From UBA2979 sp963694535 (GTDB lineage: Bacteria > Chloroflexota > Dehalococcoidia > UBA2979), in NCBI GenBank assembly GCA_963694535.1, contig CAVODE010000073.1, positions 1 through 9,043 of the forward strand: a stretch of 9,043 nt of DNA, in the 5' to 3' direction. Below are positions 1 through 6,862 of the stretch, in pieces. Under the pieces are notes generated by a model. That model was not told the origin of the DNA and ran no database searches. It saw nothing but the letters and a program-made list of their open reading frames with translations. Position numbers and translations under genes: made by a program. The first letter of the stretch is position 1. Each line of letters opens with the position of its first letter.

Positions 1-343
1 TATCCCCAGCCTCTGCTGCACCAAACAAGGTAGACCTTCCCATCTTGCCAGAGGTTGGATCAATATATATGAGTTCAGAGCTGAGCGAATCTAAACAGCT
101 AACTTTCCCGTTTAAGGCTTCCGAGCAATCTAGGAGCCGCTCCTCTTCCGACATTCTATAGCTGGAATATTCACCGCCTAATCTAAGTAGAATAGGTGTA
201 GGCTCTGCATCTACCTGCTTCCACGCGCCGTCCTCCCATATAAGTTGTGTTCCCGCCAGTTGCTGACAAGTCCAGATTTGTTTCTCTTGCGCCACAGTGA
301 AAGGCGATAGGAGGAGCAGGATTAGTGTCGTTAGTTTTTTCAT
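1..343 (-). CDS. Small exported protein of unknown function, N-terminal part (C-terminus beyond the left edge)
   Basis: An open frame runs from an ATG at 343 to the window edge without a stop, giving 114 residues. The start is supported by AGGA about 7 nt upstream (TCAGGATTGCG before ATG) and by a clean Sec signal peptide: MKKLTTLILLLLSPFTVAQ, with likely cleavage just after the VAQ region near residue 18-19. The mature part is polar and has three cysteines in view (in WTCQQ, LLDCSE and KVSCLD), which could form disulfides in the periplasm. It ends in view with DPTSGKMGRSTLFGAAEAG. No catalytic motif, lipobox or membrane segment after the signal peptide is visible. I do not recognise the family; a small periplasmic protein is the safest description. 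The exported status is strong, the function unknown. Confidence 0.8.
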   Translation of the reverse strand, partial: MKKLTTLILLLLSPFTVAQEKQIWTCQQLAGTQLIWEDGAWKQVDAEPTPILLRLGGEYSSYRMSEEERLLDCSEALNGKVSCLDSLSSELIYIDPTSGKMGRSTLFGAAEAGD

Positions 344-624
344 TCGCAATCCTGATAGTCAGACTCAAAAAACTTTTAAAAAGTAACCTAGCTCTAATCC
401 AAATAAACCCTCCCAAAACCTCTCCAGTTTGGGTTTATAACTGAATAACAAATCAAAGCGATTAAAAGTGTGAAGCTACTTGAACATTTTCATTTTACTT
501 CAAATATTAATCCATCTTTCATTGTGACCGTAGCAAAAAATTCTCTGCCTTGGTATCACGGCTGCTTAATTATTTGTTGATCCGATATTTTAATGAGCTG
601 TTTATGAGTCTAAAAGCCTGCCTA
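344..624. other. Intergenic region with weak hairpins, no gene seen
   Basis: This AT-rich spacer follows the VOC gene and precedes the small exported protein gene, both on the minus strand. Read on the minus strand it contains a weak terminator-like element: an imperfect GCC...GGC stem at 547-562 followed by six T (A6 at 535-540 on the plus strand). A second hairpin, CCCAAAAC at 412-419 against GTTTGGG at 427-433 (one bulge), lies in the probable leader of the exported protein. A short palindrome, ACTTTT-A-AAAAGT, is at 372-384. No promoter with both hexamers could be fixed. Confidence 0.35.
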
Positions 625-1164
625 TTAAATTGCGGAAGCTGGCTCATGACTGACATCACTAGCATTAAACTCTCTGGTCCATGATGCAAATTCCAACATA
701 ATGCCATCGGGATCTTGAAAATAAACGGAGCGAACGAATGTTGATTCAGTGATTGTAGCACTAGCCCCTCTTTCCGAATCATCATGATTCACTATTTGGG
801 TTACCTCAACACCGGCTTCTTCTAGTTTTTTTTGATATTCCTCAATTTTTTCTTCTGGCACATCGAAGGCTATGTGATTCATAGATGCGTGCGCGGACGC
901 TATGGAGCCCTTACCGACTATTGCTGCGGGATGACTAACACCGGGCTGCGCATCTGGAGCATCCGGAAACCAAAAAAAAGCGAGGGAATCTCCTTTGCCA
1001 ATATCGAAGAAAAAATGCTGCCCCATTCCATTGGGCAGCTCAATGGTCTTGGTCAGCGGCATGCCGAGAATTCCTGAATAAAATTCTACGGTCTTTTTCA
1101 TATCTTTGCAGACTAAAGCCAAGTGGTTGACGCCGCGTATTTCAAATTGATCGTTTACAGGCAT
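625..1164 (-). CDS. VOC-fold (glyoxalase/bleomycin resistance/extradiol dioxygenase superfamily) protein
   Basis: This 179-residue protein has the paired beta-alpha-beta-beta-beta modules of the vicinal oxygen chelate superfamily. Module one starts with GVNHLALVCKDM (His14) and contains EFYSGILGMPL (about 27-36), the usual strand and helix after the first metal-binding His. Module two starts with MNHIAFDVPEE (His97) and ends with YFQDPDGIMLEFA (Glu158). His14, His97 and Glu158 sit where the superfamily binds a divalent metal, so a metal-dependent enzyme is likely. Members include glyoxalase I, extradiol dioxygenases and epimerases; the substrate cannot be read here. The ATG at 1164 follows AAGGATAG with normal spacing. 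The gene diverges from the CMD-like gene, with a 32-bp palindrome between them. Family assignment is firm, reaction unknown. Confidence 0.9.
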   Translation of the reverse strand: MPVNDQFEIRGVNHLALVCKDMKKTVEFYSGILGMPLTKTIELPNGMGQHFFFDIGKGDSLAFFWFPDAPDAQPGVSHPAAIVGKGSIASAHASMNHIAFDVPEEKIEEYQKKLEEAGVEVTQIVNHDDSERGASATITESTFVRSVYFQDPDGIMLEFASWTREFNASDVSHEPASAI

Positions 1165-1215
1165 ATTCTATCCTTTTTTATTCTATTCTTCATTTTTCAG
1201 TCACTAATCCTACTA

Positions 1216-1247
1216 CCATTAACTTTATATTTAAATAAAGTCAATGG
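1216..1247. promoter_or_regulatory. 32-bp imperfect palindrome in a divergent promoter region (candidate operator)
   Basis: The left arm CCATT-A-ACTTTAT (1216-1228) pairs with the right arm ATAAAGT-C-AATGG (1235-1247): 12 of 13 positions are complementary around a 6-bp AT centre (ATTTAA). It lies midway between the VOC and CMD-like genes, which start 52 bp and 77 bp away on opposite strands. Its outer parts contain TTGACT on the minus strand and TTAACT on the plus strand, both -35-like, so a bound regulator could control both genes. No regulator gene is in the window. Confidence 0.5.
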
Positions 1248-1323
1248 CTTTCATTTCTGGTATTGTCATCGGCTAGTTTAATCAATCAGAAAAAGCAGTC
1301 TAATAATTTAATAAGGAGAATCC

Positions 1324-1974
1324 ATGCCGCGGCTTAGAGGTGTTTCAAAAAAAAATGCAAATGAAGTTGTAGGGAAATTTTATCAAGCGCTGTTTGGTGA
1401 TCGCGACCCAGTAGAAGAACCGGGCACAGCGACAGGTACTCCAGGGAATTGGTGGACGGTATTCGCATTGGTTCCGTATATTTTCGAGCATGCTACAAGT
1501 CACTTTGGAATGTTTGGTATGTTCGCCGAAAAAAGCATCAGCCAATTGGACCCCATTACGAGAGAGCTCGGCATTCTTCGGGCAGGGTATACACAGGGGA
1601 GCCAATTTGTATTTTCTCAACACTGTAAGGTAGCGCGACGCTTTGGTCTAAGTGACGAAAAAATTTCTGCCATCCCTCATTGGCAAGTTTCTTCTCTATT
1701 CGATGGAAAAGAGCGCGCTATTCTCGCCTGGGCAGATGCATTGATATTACAAGGCGGTCGATCTTCAGATGAATTGTTCGAAGCCCTGCACTCACACTTG
1801 TCCGACGAGGATGTTTTAGAGCTCACTTACCACGTAATGGGATACAATTTACATGCTGTTTGCTGTAAAGCGCTGCGGCTGGAATATGACGATGTTCCGG
1901 AACGAATTCGCGAAGTTCCAATCCCTTCAGATGGCGAGGCGGCAGATTGGGCTGGAGCTGCGTGGAAGGAGTAA
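1324..1974 (+). CDS. Carboxymuconolactone decarboxylase (CMD/AhpD-like) family protein
   Basis: The 216-residue, largely helical protein carries the CMD-type core at about 75-115: LDPITRELGILRAG (Glu81) followed by YTQGSQFVFSQHCKVARRFGLSDEKI (His100). This matches the family pattern in which a Glu on one helix faces a Cys/Glu...His motif on the next. Here the usual GCxYEWxQH-like motif reads GSQFVFSQH, so the Cys and the second Glu are replaced by Ser93 and Val96, while His100 is kept and a Cys follows at 101. A CC pair is at 180-181. The start follows AAGGAG (1313-1318) at good spacing. There is no signal peptide, so it should be cytoplasmic. Relatives include PcaC-type decarboxylases and AhpD-type peroxidase partners; altered active-site residues argue against calling either. 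The gene is convergent with the lyase gene. Confidence 0.85.
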   Translation: MPRLRGVSKKNANEVVGKFYQALFGDRDPVEEPGTATGTPGNWWTVFALVPYIFEHATSHFGMFGMFAEKSISQLDPITRELGILRAGYTQGSQFVFSQHCKVARRFGLSDEKISAIPHWQVSSLFDGKERAILAWADALILQGGRSSDELFEALHSHLSDEDVLELTYHVMGYNLHAVCCKALRLEYDDVPERIREVPIPSDGEAADWAGAAWKE

Positions 1975-2035
1975 CAGCTTTTTAATCTAGACACCCGTCT
2001 TCGATGTTTTTGGGAATTCGAAAAGGAGGTACTTA

Positions 2036-2863
2036 TTAAACATATTCTGAAAGCCCAGTTAGTTCATTGTACTCATCAAAAGTTAGAAGCTCATTAGCTT
2101 GCTGAACTTTACCAGTTTCCGCTAATGCGGAATAGCACTGTTGCAAGGCTCTGGAAACTGATAGTAAAGCAGTGACCGGTCGCAATACTATTTGAAAACC
2201 AAGGTCAGCTAGGTCATTCGCTCCAAGTACTGGAGTTTTCCCTCCTTCGACCATATTGGCAACTAGCACAGCATCGGGGAATTCATTCTTGATAGTTGTC
2301 ATTTCTTCAATCGATTGAGGTGCTTCAATAAATAGGATATCAGCACCAGCCTTTAAAAAGGCCTCACCGCGTCGAAGGGCTTCCTTCAAATCATGAGTCG
2401 CCCGACTATCTGTTCGGGCAACGACCAGAAAATGGTCAGAAGTTCTTGTCTTTATTGCCATAGAAATTTTAGCAACGGCTTCGCCTAAATCTACCACTTG
2501 TTTGTTTTCCATATGACCACAGCGCTTAGGAATAACTTGATCTTCAAGTTGTATAGCCTGAACGCCAGCTCGTTCATAAGAAGAAACCAAGCGCGCAACA
2601 TTGTACTCACCCCCATAGCCATTGTCGCCATCTGCTATCACTGCAGTATCACCGACTGAAGATACAATTTGTCCAGCTCTTTCGATCATTTCAGATGCGG
2701 TGACAAGGCCAATATCTGGTTTGGCTAACAAAGATCCAGCAACGGCGAACCCAGACATATACAGAGCATCGAATCCTACTTGTTTTGCAATTAACGCAGA
2801 CAAGGCATCGTATACACCTGGTATTAAAATAGTTTTCTTTGCCTTGAGAAGGTCTTTGAGCAT
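2036..2863 (-). CDS. Isocitrate lyase/PEP mutase superfamily enzyme, probable C-C lyase (2,3-dimethylmalate lyase-like)
   Basis: At 275 residues this is a full-length single-domain member of the ICL/PEP-mutase (beta/alpha)8 superfamily. Visible landmarks in order are YMSG (35-38), the metal-binding ADGDNGYG (77-84), LED (106-108), the lyase loop PKRCGH (112-117, with Cys115 as the general acid), ARTDS (149-153) and FIEAP (178-182). KRCGH is the signature of carbon-carbon lyases and is not found in PEP mutases. The segment ANMVEGGKTP (202-211) is unlike PrpB, which as I recall has TEFGATP here; it resembles 2,3-dimethylmalate lyase, petal-death protein and related enzymes. The expected reaction is retro-aldol cleavage of a substituted malate to pyruvate or glyoxylate-type products plus a second acid, with Mg2+. 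The ATG at 2863 has AGGAAG upstream. The substrate is not determined. Confidence 0.88.
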   Translation of the reverse strand: MLKDLLKAKKTILIPGVYDALSALIAKQVGFDALYMSGFAVAGSLLAKPDIGLVTASEMIERAGQIVSSVGDTAVIADGDNGYGGEYNVARLVSSYERAGVQAIQLEDQVIPKRCGHMENKQVVDLGEAVAKISMAIKTRTSDHFLVVARTDSRATHDLKEALRRGEAFLKAGADILFIEAPQSIEEMTTIKNEFPDAVLVANMVEGGKTPVLGANDLADLGFQIVLRPVTALLSVSRALQQCYSALAETGKVQQANELLTFDEYNELTGLSEYV

Positions 2864-2980
2864 CTTACTTCCTAGTTGCTGTTGTTAGATATGTTGACTT
2901 CAGTCTCTTTCTTCAGTTATTTGCCAGCGAAATTTTCAGCTCCGCTTCCAGCGAAAAATTTTCCTGCTCTAGCGCCGCAT

Positions 2981-3009
2981 AAAAAAATGTGATGCCCGAA
3001 GCCGGCATC
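2981..3009 (-). terminator. Probable rho-independent terminator downstream of the kelch gene
   Basis: On the minus strand GATGCC and GGCATC form a 6-bp stem around GGCTTCG, or alternatively GATG-CCG-GCTT-CGG-CATC with one bulge. It is followed after ACA by seven T (A7 at 2981-2987 on the plus strand). It lies about 180 nt past the kelch stop and upstream of the lyase gene on the same strand, so it would separate the two transcripts. The stem is short and the 3-nt gap before the T run weakens it. Confidence 0.55.
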
Positions 3010-3067
3010 GGTAAAGCCCTATTCTATAGGCATACATATATATTTGAAAATCTGTTGTACCCTGGTC

Positions 3068-3088
3068 GTATCAACAAAACATTGATAC
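3068..3088. repeat. Perfect 7-bp inverted repeat
   Basis: GTATCAA (3068-3074) and TTGATAC (3082-3088) are exact reverse complements separated by CAAAACA. There is no T run after it, so it is not an obvious terminator. It could be a regulator site or a 3' stabilising hairpin for the kelch mRNA, whose stop lies about 100 nt away. Confidence 0.4.
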
Positions 3089-3188
3089 CCCTCCCCTGAA
3101 AGCTACTGAAGGCGGCCTTACCTGTAATATTGCTTCCATTTTCAAGACACCGATTACTCTTAATAGCACTGCAGATTTTTCATATTAT

Positions 3189-4214
3189 TTAAGGGGCTGA
3201 ACGAACCCACATTTTAGCGATTACAGTACTACCCGGCGCAGCGCCGCCTGCGACATACATCTTATCGCCGATGATTGCCCCAGCTGGTGAAGACAAGGGC
3301 TCCGGTAATTCTCCAATTTTCTGCCACTCTCCACCCTCAGCCAAACTCAATATGTCTCCATCTCGTGATTTAATTCCTCCGGCAGGAGTGGTATGTCCAC
3401 CGAGCATATAGATCTGCTCATCGTGCACAAACGTTGCGCCCTCGGCGTGAGAATGTCCTTTCGGCAAGTTTGGCCCACTGCTCCAAGAATCGCTTTGTGG
3501 ATCATAAATATCGACTCTCGATTGATCCAGCTGCGCGCTGTCATGGTGAAATTGACCTCCAATGGCGTAAATTTTTTCATTTAATACAACGGTAGAAAAT
3601 TGATTACGTGGAACAGGCATACCGCTGGCATTAGTCCATGTGGCGGATCCTTTGGCCCACTCATCAAGGTCGAGGACCCAATGATCGCTAGAGTCTGTAT
3701 CTCGATCTGCCATCAATCCACCAAAATAATGCATTTTTCGATCTACTATTGCTAATCCTCCGCCAGCTCTTGATTCTGGTAACAAAGGCGCCGCAGTGTA
3801 ACGATTCAGATCGACATCATAGCTCCACACTTCAGCAATGGCATGGCCTTTATAGCCGTCTTTAAAGCCCCCAGCAAACCAAACGATACGCCCGTCGAGC
3901 ACTGCATTCATGTGAGTTATTGCGCTGGGAAGTTCTTGGATGAGCGTCCAACTGCCGTCTTTCGGATTGTATACCTCTGCGCGCTTGCTACTGATCACGC
4001 CCAGTGTATAGCCGCCAAAGACATAGAGTTTTCCGTCGAGTACAACTGTGCCTGGCTCCCATTTCCCCACTGGCATATCAGCTAATGGATGCCATTCCGC
4101 AGAGCTTTGCGCCTCCACAGAAGTGTTAGCCACAGGTATTGCAAAAATAAAGAGAAGCAAAGCGGCTGTTCCTAAATGCCGAGATGTCTGCAATGTAAGT
4201 TTTTGTTGATTCAT
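3189..4214 (-). CDS. Exported kelch-repeat beta-propeller protein
   Basis: This 341-residue protein starts with a Sec signal peptide: a hydrophobic core around 16-29 (ALLLFIFAIPVA) and probable cleavage after SVEA at 35. The mature part has six kelch motifs with the diagnostic Gly-Gly: YVFGGY (67-68), WFAGGF (115-116), HYFGGL (165-166), YAIGGQ (219-220), YMLGGH (272-273) and YVAGGA (323-324). Each is followed by a strand ending in a Trp or Tyr, which fits a single six-bladed propeller filling the whole protein. The propeller is probably periplasmic or secreted. Kelch propellers of this form bind other proteins or sugars; some are enzymes (galactose oxidase, N-acetylneuraminate epimerase), but no catalytic set can be pointed to here. 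The ATG follows GGAG by 6 nt. It diverges from the PQQ dehydrogenase gene, whose product is also exported, so joint expression is possible. Confidence 0.87.
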   Translation of the reverse strand: MNQQKLTLQTSRHLGTAALLLFIFAIPVANTSVEAQSSAEWHPLADMPVGKWEPGTVVLDGKLYVFGGYTLGVISSKRAEVYNPKDGSWTLIQELPSAITHMNAVLDGRIVWFAGGFKDGYKGHAIAEVWSYDVDLNRYTAAPLLPESRAGGGLAIVDRKMHYFGGLMADRDTDSSDHWVLDLDEWAKGSATWTNASGMPVPRNQFSTVVLNEKIYAIGGQFHHDSAQLDQSRVDIYDPQSDSWSSGPNLPKGHSHAEGATFVHDEQIYMLGGHTTPAGGIKSRDGDILSLAEGGEWQKIGELPEPLSSPAGAIIGDKMYVAGGAAPGSTVIAKMWVRSAP

Positions 4215-4363
4215 TGTTGTCTCCGAATCTATGTGATTGCGTCTTAGTATCTAAGATCAAATTGGCGCTAATTCTTGTGCGACCCTTAATTTAGATCCGA
4301 TCGCCTCCTCAAGATTGACAAGATATTCTCGGTGAGGCTTGAATACTGGTCTGTGAAGCTCCG

Positions 4364-4402
4364 AGTCAAGAACACAATAACACTTATTGCTTCAGTCAAG
4401 AA
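4364..4402. promoter_or_regulatory. Palindrome framed by two 9-bp direct repeats (candidate operator)
   Basis: AGTCAAGAA occurs at 4364-4372 and again at 4394-4402, exactly 30 bp apart, about three helical turns. Between them is a perfect palindrome, CAATAA-CAC-TTATTG (4375-4389). The whole block is 39 bp and lies 150 bp from the kelch start and about 340 bp from the PQQ dehydrogenase start. This arrangement fits binding of two or more regulator dimers on one face of the DNA. The assignment is from symmetry alone. Confidence 0.45.
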
Positions 4403-4726
4403 TACTCGCTGAATTCTCTTTGTTGCGCAGCATCAAGGCTGTAATTTGAAGGTATGTAATATTGCGAAGTAAAGGGCTTGCTTGCATGAGGTTATCTATT
4501 TATGCGACTCTCAATTGACAGAAGAGCTCAATGATACACCTGATAAAGAGGCCCTTCATCAATGATTCGCGCTAATTAAGTTATCTACTCTGTCAAGCTT
4601 ACAGACGCTGGTTCGCTCATAGAAGATTCGGAAGTCAAGCTCATAACTCTTGCCTTACATTGGCGAGAAGAAGGCTTGAATTTTATACAATACCTGAGAA
4701 CCAAACATAGAAATATAAATAAGAAT

Positions 4727-4734
4727 AGGAAGGA
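4727..4734 (+). promoter_or_regulatory. Ribosome-binding site deciding the PQQ dehydrogenase start
   Basis: AGGAAGGA ends 4 nt before the ATG at 4739. It favours this start over an in-frame TTG at 4676, which would add 21 charged residues before the signal peptide and has AAGG only 1 nt away. Confidence 0.7.
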
Positions 4735-4738
4735 TGTT

Positions 4739-6862
4739 ATGTCAGCTATCGAGAACTATTTCGCTAAATTTTTAGTAGCTATGATTTTATTGATGGCTTC
4801 ACTTGGAGTAGCTGCGCAATCCAATGTTCAACAGGTGGTTGCTCATACTGAAGCTCAAGCACTGGCGGGTAAGCAGATTTATGAAATTAATTGTGCGAGC
4901 TGCCATGGTATAAATCTTGAAGGTGCCGCTGTCGTACCAAATTTGTCAGGTGAAGATTTTGTCACTCGGTGGAGTGGTGAACCACTCAACCAACTTGCAT
5001 TAGAACTTCGTAGGATGCCCCCTGGCCCCTCTGCCGGGCTGAATGATGAAGACTACGAAGACATCGCGGCTTATATTCTTTCCTACAATGGGGTGAATCC
5101 AGAATCTGAAGCGTTAACGGGTGGAGTTGATTTTCAATCAGGTGAATTGTTGCCAGATATGACAGACGGTCAACAGGTGATTGTCAAAAATATGATTGCT
5201 GATGGCGCGGCGGTGATTCTGGAAAAGCTAAGCCCGGTAACAGACGAAATGCTTAACAATCCACCGGATTCAGACTGGCTTCTTTGGCAACGTAGCTATG
5301 ATAATCAAGGTTTCAGCAGCCTTGATCAGATTGACAAAAAAAATGTAGCGGGGCTTTCACTAGCCTGGCGGTTACCTTTGCAAGAAGGCGTGAATAATCC
5401 CGGTCCTATTATCCATGATGGCGTAATGTTCTTTTTTGCCTATCCCGATACAGTTCTGGCTATTGATGCGGCTACTGGCTCGCTTTTGTGGCGTTATGAG
5501 CATGATTCGGCTGTGCCTTCAAGTCAGAAAAAGGGAATCGCACTTCATGGAAATAAAGTTTATGTGCCTACATCTGATTTACATGTTTTAGCGCTTAGTG
5601 CAAAAACCGGAGAACTCATTTGGGATCATGAAATTGAAACGGAAAATGGGCTAACTGGTTATCATCTGCGTATGGCTCCTTTTGTGGTCGGGGATACTGT
5701 CATGCAAGGCATTACTTCTTTGCGAGTATCCAAAGGTGCTTGGGTGCTCGGCCTAGATACCGAGACCGGTGAACAAAAATGGCGATTCAACACTATTCCC
5801 AGGCCAGGGGAACCTGGAGGGAATACGTGGAATGGTTTAACCATGGAAGAGAGAAGTGGCGGCTCGGTTTGGAATGCAGGTGCCTACGATAAGGAACTTA
5901 ACTTGGTCTATTTTGGAGTTGCTCCTACCTACGATACAGGGCCATTGCTGTACCCGGTAAACCGTGACGGTATTACCAACGAAGCACTCTACACAAACGC
6001 TACTATTGCACTAAATCCGGATACAGGAGAGTTGGTGTGGCACTACCAACATTTGGCGAATGACCAGTGGGATTTAGATTGGGCATTCGAACGACAAATC
6101 GTCAACATTCCCTTCGAAGGCAAAATGCGTAAGGCTGTAGTCAATATTGGCAAGCTCGGTATTCTAGATGCCGTCGACGCAGAAACTGGCCAGTACCTTT
6201 TCTCAATGGATATGGGATTGCAGAACGTAGTCTCTGAAATTGATTCGGTGACAGGTTACAAGACTATTAACCCCGACACGATACCTGATCCGGAATCGAC
6301 AAGGCTAATTTGCTCCAATCACTATGGTGCTAAGAGTTGGCCTCCTTCAGCTTATAATCCAAATACGAAGCGTTTGTTTATTCCCCTGAATGAGGCGTGC
6401 ATTATAGCCAGTACTGAAGGTTATCAAGTAGTGACCTCTGGCGTGAATTTTACAGCTGCACTTTTTCCAGATAGCAACGGAAGAATGGGAAGAATTCAAG
6501 CAGTTGATTTAGGAGAGCAGGAATTCGCCTGGCGTCATAGGCAACCCAGTCCAATAATTAGTTCGATCCTAGCTACTGCCGGTGGATTAGTTTTTGCCGG
6601 TGATTTGAATCGTTCCTTCAAAGCTCTTGACGCGGACAACGGTGAAATTCTTTGGGAAACTATATTGGACGATGTGCCAAGTTCGACTATAGTTACTTAT
6701 GCGGTAGATGGTAAACAGTATCTCGCGTTAGGTGTAGGTCAAACCGGTTACCATGTTAACGACTGGAATCGAATCTATGAGCGCTTTGCAGAGGAAGAAG
6801 GCATGCCACGCAATGATACTCCGAAGGGTGGCGCTGCGATTTGGGTTTTTTCATTGCCGTAG
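4739..6862 (+). CDS. Exported quinohemoprotein dehydrogenase: N-terminal cytochrome c fused to a PQQ-type beta-propeller
   Basis: Starting at the ATG at 4739 the protein has 707 residues. A signal peptide (hydrophobic about 10-26, FLVAMILLMASLGVAAQ) is followed by a cytochrome c domain with CASCH at 52-56 and a likely axial Met93 (RRMPPG). From about 180 onward is an eight-bladed PQQ-dehydrogenase propeller: LWRYEHD, a GSVWNAGAYDKELNLVYFG segment, WHYQHLANDQWDLD with the presumed catalytic Asp445, an ICSNHYGAKSWPPSAYNP...NEAC pair of conserved Cys, and LATAGGLVFAGDLNRSFKALDADNGEILW. It should oxidise an alcohol in the periplasm and pass electrons from PQQ through its own heme. Heme-first order is opposite to common quinohemoprotein alcohol dehydrogenases and, from memory, resembles polyvinyl-alcohol dehydrogenase. 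The vicinal Cys-Cys pair is absent, and usual Glu and Asn metal ligands are not apparent. The substrate is unknown. Confidence 0.9.
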   Translation: MSAIENYFAKFLVAMILLMASLGVAAQSNVQQVVAHTEAQALAGKQIYEINCASCHGINLEGAAVVPNLSGEDFVTRWSGEPLNQLALELRRMPPGPSAGLNDEDYEDIAAYILSYNGVNPESEALTGGVDFQSGELLPDMTDGQQVIVKNMIADGAAVILEKLSPVTDEMLNNPPDSDWLLWQRSYDNQGFSSLDQIDKKNVAGLSLAWRLPLQEGVNNPGPIIHDGVMFFFAYPDTVLAIDAATGSLLWRYEHDSAVPSSQKKGIALHGNKVYVPTSDLHVLALSAKTGELIWDHEIETENGLTGYHLRMAPFVVGDTVMQGITSLRVSKGAWVLGLDTETGEQKWRFNTIPRPGEPGGNTWNGLTMEERSGGSVWNAGAYDKELNLVYFGVAPTYDTGPLLYPVNRDGITNEALYTNATIALNPDTGELVWHYQHLANDQWDLDWAFERQIVNIPFEGKMRKAVVNIGKLGILDAVDAETGQYLFSMDMGLQNVVSEIDSVTGYKTINPDTIPDPESTRLICSNHYGAKSWPPSAYNPNTKRLFIPLNEACIIASTEGYQVVTSGVNFTAALFPDSNGRMGRIQAVDLGEQEFAWRHRQPSPIISSILATAGGLVFAGDLNRSFKALDADNGEILWETILDDVPSSTIVTYAVDGKQYLALGVGQTGYHVNDWNRIYERFAEEEGMPRNDTPKGGAAIWVFSLP

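Larger units (their letters stand above)
2864..3188. other. Intergenic region between lyase and kelch genes: terminator, direct repeats, palindrome
   Basis: No gene is seen. Nearest the lyase start lies a pair of direct repeats, CCAGCGAAATTTTC (2924-2937) and CCAGCGAAAAATTTTC (2948-2963), 24 bp apart; these may be regulatory. A rho-independent terminator for the kelch gene is listed separately at 2981-3009. A perfect inverted repeat, GTATCAA-7 nt-TTGATAC (3068-3088), lies between that terminator and the kelch stop. A TTGACT hexamer is at 2894-2899. Confidence 0.5.
4215..4738. promoter_or_regulatory. Long divergent regulatory region between kelch and PQQ dehydrogenase genes
   Basis: About 520 bp without a convincing gene separates two divergent genes. 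A possible plus-strand promoter is TTGACA (4315-4320), an 18-nt spacer, then TTGAAT (4339-4344). A second perfect TTGACA (4515-4520) lacks a good -10 at normal distance. The hexamer GTCAAG occurs four times (4365, 4395, 4592, 4634); on the minus strand it reads CTTGAC, which is -35-like. A compact symmetric element at 4364-4402 is listed separately. If transcription starts near 4350, the PQQ gene would have a leader of nearly 400 nt. Confidence 0.4.

Noticed and set aside
2003..2027. Terminator between the CMD-like and lyase genes
   Set aside because: TTCGA and TCGAA can pair, but the stem is 5 bp with a long loop and no proper T run follows.
2021..2030. Strong Shine-Dalgarno-like AAAAGGAGGT on the plus strand
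   Set aside because: No start codon or reading frame follows; it lies between two convergent genes and is probably chance.
4676..4738. TTG start adding 21 residues to the PQQ dehydrogenase
   Set aside because: The extension is basic and polar ahead of a good signal peptide, its AAGG is 1 nt from the TTG, and the ATG at 4739 has AGGAAGGA at usable spacing.
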